9,066 bases of DNA from Phycisphaerales bacterium (GTDB lineage Bacteria > Planctomycetota > Phycisphaerae > Sedimentisphaerales > Anaerohalosphaeraceae): assembly GCA_003152975.1 (NCBI GenBank), contig PMBP01000279.1:1-9066 (forward strand), read 5' to 3'. Below the pieces are notes generated by a model. That model saw nothing but the letters and a program-made list of their open reading frames with translations, had not been told where the DNA came from and searched no databases. The position numbers were made by a program, and so were the translations under genes. Of this stretch, positions 5,117-9,066 are shown piece after piece; the first letter of the stretch is position 1, and each line of letters opens with the position of its first letter.

Positions 5117-6616
5117 ATGAAAATTCTCCTCTTGAATCCGAAGTTTCCGGATACATTTTGGAGCTTGAAGAGCGCCATCAAGTTCATCTCCCGCAAGTCG
5201 CTGATGCCGCCGATGGGATTGCTGACGGTCGCGGCGCTGCTGCCGGAGTCGTGGGACAAGCGGCTGGTGGACCTGAATACCGGCCGCCTGCGTGACAAGG
5301 ATCTCCTCTGGGCCGACTATGTCTTCATCACGGCCATGGCCATCCAGCGGAAATCGGTGGACGAGGTTCTTCAGCGGTGCAAGGCCCTGGGCGTCAAGAC
5401 GGTGGCCGGGGGGCCGCTGTTCACGAGCATGCCGGAGGAATATTCTCCTCATGTCGATCATCTGGTGCTCAAAGAGGCCGAGATCACGCTGCCGCTGTTT
5501 GTGGCCGACCTGCAAAACGGCACGGCGCAACGGATGTACACCACGCGCGACAAGGCCGACCTGCGAAAGACGCCGGTTCTGCTATGGAACCTGATCGATA
5601 TCAAAAAGTACGCCCTGATGCCCACGCAGTATTCGCGGGGGTGTCCGTTCAATTGCGATTTCTGCGATGTCACCACGCTCTTCGGCCACGAGATCCGCAC
5701 CAAGGATACCGCCCAGGTCATCGCCGAACTCCAGACCCTCTACGATACCGGCTGGCGGGGCAATGTCTTTTTCGTCGATGACAATTTCATCGGCAACAAG
5801 GCCCGCCTCAAATCGGAGGTCCTCCCGGCGATCGAAACCTGGATGCGGGACCGGGAGTTTCCCTTTTCGTTCAACACGCAGGCCTCCATCAACCTGTCCG
5901 ACGACGAGGACCTGATGCAGTCGATGGTCCGCGCCGGCTTCGATTGCGTCTTCGTGGGCATCGAGACCCCCAGCGAAACCTGCCTGAGCGAATGCAACAA
6001 GGTCCAGAACAAAGGCCGCGATCTGGTCGAATGCGTCGCGAAAATCCAGCGGGCGGGCATGCAGGTCCAGGCGGGCTTTATCCTCGGCTTTGACAGCGAT
6101 GAGCCGGGCGTCTTCGACAACATGATTCGTTTCATCCAGGACAGCGGCGTGGTCGTCGCCATGGTGGGGCTGCTCAACGCCCCGCGGGGTACGGGCCTGT
6201 ATCGGCGGCTGGCCGGCGAGCAGCGGCTGACCCGGCCGTCCAGCGGCGACAACATGGACTGTTCGATGAACTTCCTGCCCAAGATGGGCATGCAAACGCT
6301 GATGACGGGATACCATAAGGTGATCCGAACCATCTATTCGCAGTCGAATTATTGCCAGCGGATTCTGACCTTTCTGAAAAATTACAAAGCGCCGACCGAT
6401 CGATCCATGAATCTGGGATACTATGAGATCCGGGCGTTTATCAAGACCATCTGGGAGTTCGGGATCCTGCGGCCCGGCCGTCGGTATTACTGGAAGCTGA
6501 TCTTCTGGTCCCTGCGAAAACGCCACCGCCTGCATCTGGCCGTCACCTTCATCATCTACGGCTACCATTTCCGCAAGATGATCCAGGCGCTGGAACGGGT
6601 ACCGGTTCAGATCTGA
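5117..6616 (+). CDS. B12-binding-domain radical SAM protein with DUF4070-like C-terminus (HpnP-like family)
   Basis: A 499-residue protein. Residues 1-135 form a cobalamin-binding-like Rossmann domain (K-I-L-L-L-N-P-K-F-P at 2-11, V-A-G-G-P at 96-100) without the D-x-H-x-x-G motif. The radical SAM cluster motif is Cys176-Pro-Phe-Asn-Cys180-Asp-Phe-Cys183, which binds a 4Fe-4S cluster and S-adenosylmethionine. V-D-D-N-F-I-G-N at 220-227, G-I-E-T-P at 281-285 and G-F-I-L-G-F-D at 320-326 are core barrel motifs. About 385-499 matches the DUF4070-type tail. The layout is that of HpnP (hopanoid C-2 methylase) and many uncharacterised relatives, a group with class B radical SAM methylases. The target may be a lipid or another small molecule; no hopanoid gene is nearby, so no symbol is given. 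ATG 5117 is preferred over TTG 5105 because GGGG precedes it and the conserved start fits. The downstream gene begins 5 bases after the stop. Confidence 0.9.
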   Translation: MKILLLNPKFPDTFWSLKSAIKFISRKSLMPPMGLLTVAALLPESWDKRLVDLNTGRLRDKDLLWADYVFITAMAIQRKSVDEVLQRCKALGVKTVAGGPLFTSMPEEYSPHVDHLVLKEAEITLPLFVADLQNGTAQRMYTTRDKADLRKTPVLLWNLIDIKKYALMPTQYSRGCPFNCDFCDVTTLFGHEIRTKDTAQVIAELQTLYDTGWRGNVFFVDDNFIGNKARLKSEVLPAIETWMRDREFPFSFNTQASINLSDDEDLMQSMVRAGFDCVFVGIETPSETCLSECNKVQNKGRDLVECVAKIQRAGMQVQAGFILGFDSDEPGVFDNMIRFIQDSGVVVAMVGLLNAPRGTGLYRRLAGEQRLTRPSSGDNMDCSMNFLPKMGMQTLMTGYHKVIRTIYSQSNYCQRILTFLKNYKAPTDRSMNLGYYEIRAFIKTIWEFGILRPGRRYYWKLIFWSLRKRHRLHLAVTFIIYGYHFRKMIQALERVPVQI

Positions 6617-6621
6617 CCGAT

Positions 6622-7197
6622 ATGGCAACGGACGAGAAGGTATCGCGCACAGCGGCCGCGAAGGCCAGAACCCAAACCCTCTCGACGACCCTCGACGACC
6701 TCCACGATAGCGAACGTCTCCGTTCGGCTGCCCCCAGTCCCCTGCGTCCGGGGTTTACCGATCGCCAGGAGGGAAAGTGCCGGACGGCCTGCCGAGTCCA
6801 CGCGTTCGGGTACGCCCGGCGGATTGTTCTGTCGGCCATGGCCGGCGAGCTTGACAGCGAAAGGTTGTTTTTCGATGTGGTCGGCCTTCAGCAGCATCTC
6901 GCCGAAAACGCTCGGATGCCCGTGGATACAACGCCCGTGGATACTCGATCGGTTCGACTGTTCAGTTTCGGTGGGCCGATGAGCGTTGTGGTCAGCCGTT
7001 TCTGTGTCGAAGTCCAGGGCCTCTGTTCCCCCGGCGATATCCCAAACCCGCCGACGATCACCGGCCTCCGGAAGTGGGCAACGGAAACGCAGCGGATTGT
7101 CCGGATTCAGTTCGCCGGGTTGGCTCTGGAGACAATCCGCCGGGAACTCGACGCGGTTGCCGACAAACTTGCGGAGCACGAACCCTCGGACGGATGA
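6622..7197 (+). CDS. Hypothetical protein, 191 residues, downstream of the radical SAM gene
   Basis: Not recognised. The frame starts 5 bases after the radical SAM stop codon and is open for 191 codons, with high G+C at third positions like its neighbours, which supports real coding. The N-terminal 40 residues are rich in Ala, Thr, Ser and Arg and probably disordered. Residues about 55-135 look globular, with Cys53, Cys57, Cys128 and Cys135. Residues about 146-187 are a strongly predicted amphipathic helix or coiled coil (L-R-K-W-A-T-E-T-Q, then L-E-T-I-R-R-E-L-D). There is no signal peptide and no membrane segment. A direct repeat GCCCGTGGATAC (about 6918 and 6933) encodes a duplicated P-V-D-T. 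No Shine-Dalgarno sequence is evident, so translation may be coupled to the upstream gene. A 207-codon frame on the other strand (6607-7230) shares its codon boundaries and is taken as the shadow. Confidence 0.5.
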   Translation: MATDEKVSRTAAAKARTQTLSTTLDDLHDSERLRSAAPSPLRPGFTDRQEGKCRTACRVHAFGYARRIVLSAMAGELDSERLFFDVVGLQQHLAENARMPVDTTPVDTRSVRLFSFGGPMSVVVSRFCVEVQGLCSPGDIPNPPTITGLRKWATETQRIVRIQFAGLALETIRRELDAVADKLAEHEPSDG

Positions 7198-7237
7198 GCA
7201 CGCCTGACGCAGAATACCTTGTCCTGTCATCGGACGA

Positions 7238-7266
7238 TTGGATCACGATTAACTTCTACCTATAAT
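7238..7266 (+). promoter_or_regulatory. Orphan promoter-like sequence in the convergent spacer
   Basis: TTGGAT (7238-7243) is followed after exactly 17 bases by a perfect TATAAT (7261-7266). Transcription would start near 7273 and immediately enter the hairpin at 7278-7299, then run antisense to the 3' end of the propeller gene. No protein gene is positioned to use it, so this may be chance. Confidence 0.3.
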
Positions 7267-7277
7267 CCAGGAAGTGC

Positions 7278-7299
7278 GGGGGCAAAAATCAATGCCCCC
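7278..7299. terminator. Hairpin between converging genes, possible bidirectional terminator
   Basis: GGGGGCA and TGCCCCC (7278-7284 and 7293-7299) form a 7-bp stem with the 8-base loop AAAATCAA, extendable by G-C and C-G with one bulged T. It lies between the stop codons of the rightward hypothetical gene (7197) and the leftward propeller gene (7343). The T-run is weak on both strands, so it may need help from Rho or act only as a 3' stabilising hairpin. Confidence 0.45.
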
Positions 7300-7342
7300 T
7301 GCTTTACATGTTGGTGTTCGCCGTCAGCCGGAAGTGGGACCG

Positions 7343-9066
7343 TTATCTGCCCTCCACGCAAAACAGGTGCTGCTCGCCGCGGATGAGCAAATGATTGAGC
7401 GCCGGAACCGGCGAGGCAATCACGCGCTCGTCCATTGTGTTTTCGGAAAGCAGCTCGAACTTCCCCTCGATGCGGGCAACAAAGACTACGCCGTCTTCGC
7501 GCGCCGCATAGAGTTTGCCGGCGGCGATGGTCGGCGACGCGTAAAAGAGGTGGCTGGATTTTGGCAATGCGTCGCGCCAGATCGTTTCGCCGGTTCCGGG
7601 GTCGATGCATTCCACTTCGCCGCGGTCGCGCAAGAGGTAGAGGCGGCCCTGATACTCGATCGGCGTGGGAACAAAGGTGCCGGTGTCCTGGCGATTCCAG
7701 ACCCGATGGGTGGCGGTCACATCGCCCTGGCCGCCAAGTTTAATGCCGTAAAGCCGGGGTTGACCTCGGTCAGATCGGCCGGTGGAAACGATCACTTTAT
7801 CTCCGGCGTGAACCGGCGAGGCGATGGTCGGCCAGTATTCCTGGGCGTCGGGATTGAAATCGCCACAGGACCAGAGCAATTGGCCGTCGGCCGGGTTGTA
7901 TGCGGTCAGATGCTCGGCGCCCCAGACCAGGAGGTTGTCCTTGCCCTCGTAATGAATCAGGATCGGCGTCGAGTAACCTTGCCTTCCTTCGACCGGGGTT
8001 TTGTACTCGCGGGCCACTTTCCACAGCAGTTGGCCCATTCCTTTGTCGAACGCGGCCACCCACGAGTCGCCGTCATGCATCCGGGCAATGACCACCGCGT
8101 TGTCGGTTAGCACCGGTGATGTCCCGGCATCCCAGATTCGTGATTCGGGGCCGAATCGCTCGACGAGGTTGGTCTTCCAACGCAGAGTACCATCGAGGTT
8201 CAGCGCGGCCAAGGTGCCGCTCTTGAAGGCGACGAAAAGTCCCTGACCGTCGCTGACGGGGGAGGGGTTGCAAGCCGAGCTGCTCGGATGCTTGCCGGGC
8301 TGCGCCGGGCCGAGTGTTGTCTGCCAGAGCGCCTTGCCCTCCCAATCGAAGGCCAGTACCGCATCCTGGTCCTGCACCGGGGCGGTGAGGAATATCCGCT
8401 TGTCCCAGACGATGGGCGTGCTGCTTCCTTTGCCCGGCAGGGACACCTTCCAGAGGACATTGGCGGCATCCCACTTGACGGGGTAGGTGCCCTCGGCGAC
8501 GCTTCCATTGTCGCCGGGTCCGCGCCAGTGCGGCCAATCCCGGGATTTGGCCGACCCGGCGGCAGACGGTTCGACGGCCTCAAACTCGAAATACGCAAAG
8601 TTGTTTCCTTTGTTGTAATGGAAGGTCAGCAATTGCCGCCCGGCTTCAGGGAAGGTAATGGTACCAACTTCCGCTTTGTTCCATTTGTGCATGCTGCCGG
8701 TAGCAACCGGGAGTTTGCATTCGCAGGTCGGTTTGTTGTTGATCGAAAACTGGACCCGGTTCGCCTCGTTGCCATACAGCGCGACAATCTTGTAGGTGCC
8801 CGCCTTCTTCACATCCACGGTGTAGTTGCACCACTCCCCATCATCCGTCCAGCCGATATAGAACTGGTTGACCGGCGGATCCACCAGGTTCTGCTTATGA
8901 TTGAAGTCGGCAAAATCCTTGGTGTAAGAAATATCGACGCCTTCGTCTTTGCGAAAATTCCAGTGATACGCAGTGGCATGGGGCCGCTGATGATTCGTCT
9001 GCTGGTTGAGGATGCCATTGCCGTTGTTGGCCGCATCGGTGTCGTGATACGCCACCCCTTCCCCGC
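7343..9066 (-). CDS. Secreted CBM plus PQQ-like beta-propeller protein (partial, N-terminus off the right edge)
   Basis: The frame is open to the right edge, where it encodes G-E-G-V-A-Y-H-D-T-D, the start of a carbohydrate-binding-module fold. The GTG at 9055 is therefore an internal valine, not a start; residues below are counted from it. A CBM6/CBM35-like domain occupies about 1-160 (D-E-G-V-D at 37-41, D-D-G-E-W-C-N-Y-T-V at 71-80, then A-G-T-Y-K-I). A short A/S-rich linker leads to D-W-P-H-W-R-G-P-G at 173-181, the entry signature of planctomycete PQQ-like propellers. Seven Trp-bearing blade repeats follow (Trp202, 244, 293, 345, 395, 453 and 493). BamB-like propellers are mostly scaffolds or binding proteins, and PQQ binding is not shown here. 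The CBM implies polysaccharide attachment outside the cell. The gene ends with TAA at 7343-7345. Its start, signal peptide and promoter are outside the window. Confidence 0.88.
   Translation of the reverse strand, partial: GEGVAYHDTDAANNGNGILNQQTNHQRPHATAYHWNFRKDEGVDISYTKDFADFNHKQNLVDPPVNQFYIGWTDDGEWCNYTVDVKKAGTYKIVALYGNEANRVQFSINNKPTCECKLPVATGSMHKWNKAEVGTITFPEAGRQLLTFHYNKGNNFAYFEFEAVEPSAAGSAKSRDWPHWRGPGDNGSVAEGTYPVKWDAANVLWKVSLPGKGSSTPIVWDKRIFLTAPVQDQDAVLAFDWEGKALWQTTLGPAQPGKHPSSSACNPSPVSDGQGLFVAFKSGTLAALNLDGTLRWKTNLVERFGPESRIWDAGTSPVLTDNAVVIARMHDGDSWVAAFDKGMGQLLWKVAREYKTPVEGRQGYSTPILIHYEGKDNLLVWGAEHLTAYNPADGQLLWSCGDFNPDAQEYWPTIASPVHAGDKVIVSTGRSDRGQPRLYGIKLGGQGDVTATHRVWNRQDTGTFVPTPIEYQGRLYLLRDRGEVECIDPGTGETIWRDALPKSSHLFYASPTIAAGKLYAAREDGVVFVARIEGKFELLSENTMDERVIASPVPALNHLLIRGEQHLFCVEGR

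Noticed and set aside
5582..6628. 348-codon open frame on the minus strand
   Set aside because: It lies opposite the radical SAM gene, whose family motifs run through the whole plus-strand frame; the minus-strand product has no recognisable domain and is a high-GC shadow.
6676..6705. Short tandem repeat of CTCGACGAC within the hypothetical gene
   Set aside because: Only two imperfect units in a coding frame; too short to call a repeat element.
6607..7230. 207-codon open frame on the minus strand
   Set aside because: It is in register with the 191-codon plus-strand frame and has a composition typical of a shadow. The plus frame has better third-position G+C and operon spacing. This is the least certain of the shadow decisions.
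7274..8110. 278-codon open frame on the plus strand
   Set aside because: It is antisense to the propeller gene, whose Trp repeats and W-P-x-W-R-G-P signature are unmistakable.
9053..9055. GTG as the start codon of the propeller protein
   Set aside because: The in-frame codons before it, up to the edge, encode G-E-G, completing the conserved G-E-G-V-A-Y-H-D motif, so it is an internal valine and the gene continues off the window.

Overview
The window is GC-rich, densely coding bacterial DNA. It most resembles a planctomycete, probably of the Phycisphaerae/Sedimentisphaerales type. This is an inference from gene content: a secreted LamG/lamin-tail protein with dockerin-like calcium loops, and a secreted carbohydrate-binding-module plus PQQ-like beta-propeller protein carrying the W-P-x-W-R-G-P signature common in that phylum. 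No rRNA, tRNA, CRISPR array, insertion sequence or phage gene was seen.

Layout, left to right. (1) 1-1642, minus: the first 547 residues of a large exported LamG / lamin-tail / chitobiase-C-like protein that runs off the left edge. A good sigma70-type promoter lies about 150 nt upstream (1806-1834). (2) 1897-2358, minus: a hotdog-fold acyl-CoA thioesterase. (3) 2429-2668, minus: ribosomal protein L27 (rpmA), with its own near-consensus promoter (2722-2750) and a strong intrinsic terminator (2385-2408), and without rplU or obgE beside it. (4) 2669-2904: a divergent intergenic region with two back-to-back palindromes and a plausible promoter for the rightward genes. (5) 2905-4747, plus: a two-gene operon of a zinc-dependent medium-chain dehydrogenase and a short-chain dehydrogenase (SDR), followed by a terminator. 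Together they look like a two-step oxidation/reduction module for a polyol, sugar or sugar acid. (6) 4825-5116: a gene-free, structured stretch that ends in an intrinsic terminator just before the next gene. It is either a 5' attenuator or a small RNA gene. (7) 5117-7197, plus: a B12-binding radical SAM enzyme of the HpnP-like/DUF4070 type, and 5 nt later an unrecognised 191-residue protein. (8) 7198-7342: a convergent spacer with a hairpin and an orphan promoter-like sequence. (9) 7343-9066, minus: the C-terminal 573 residues of the CBM plus PQQ-like propeller protein, whose N-terminus is beyond the right edge.

No single known multi-gene system spans the window; it reads as several independent transcription units. 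The points that most deserve a second look are the structured, terminator-ending leader before the radical SAM gene together with its unknown downstream partner, the SDR whose catalytic lysine is replaced by arginine, and the palindrome pair between rpmA and the dehydrogenase operon.
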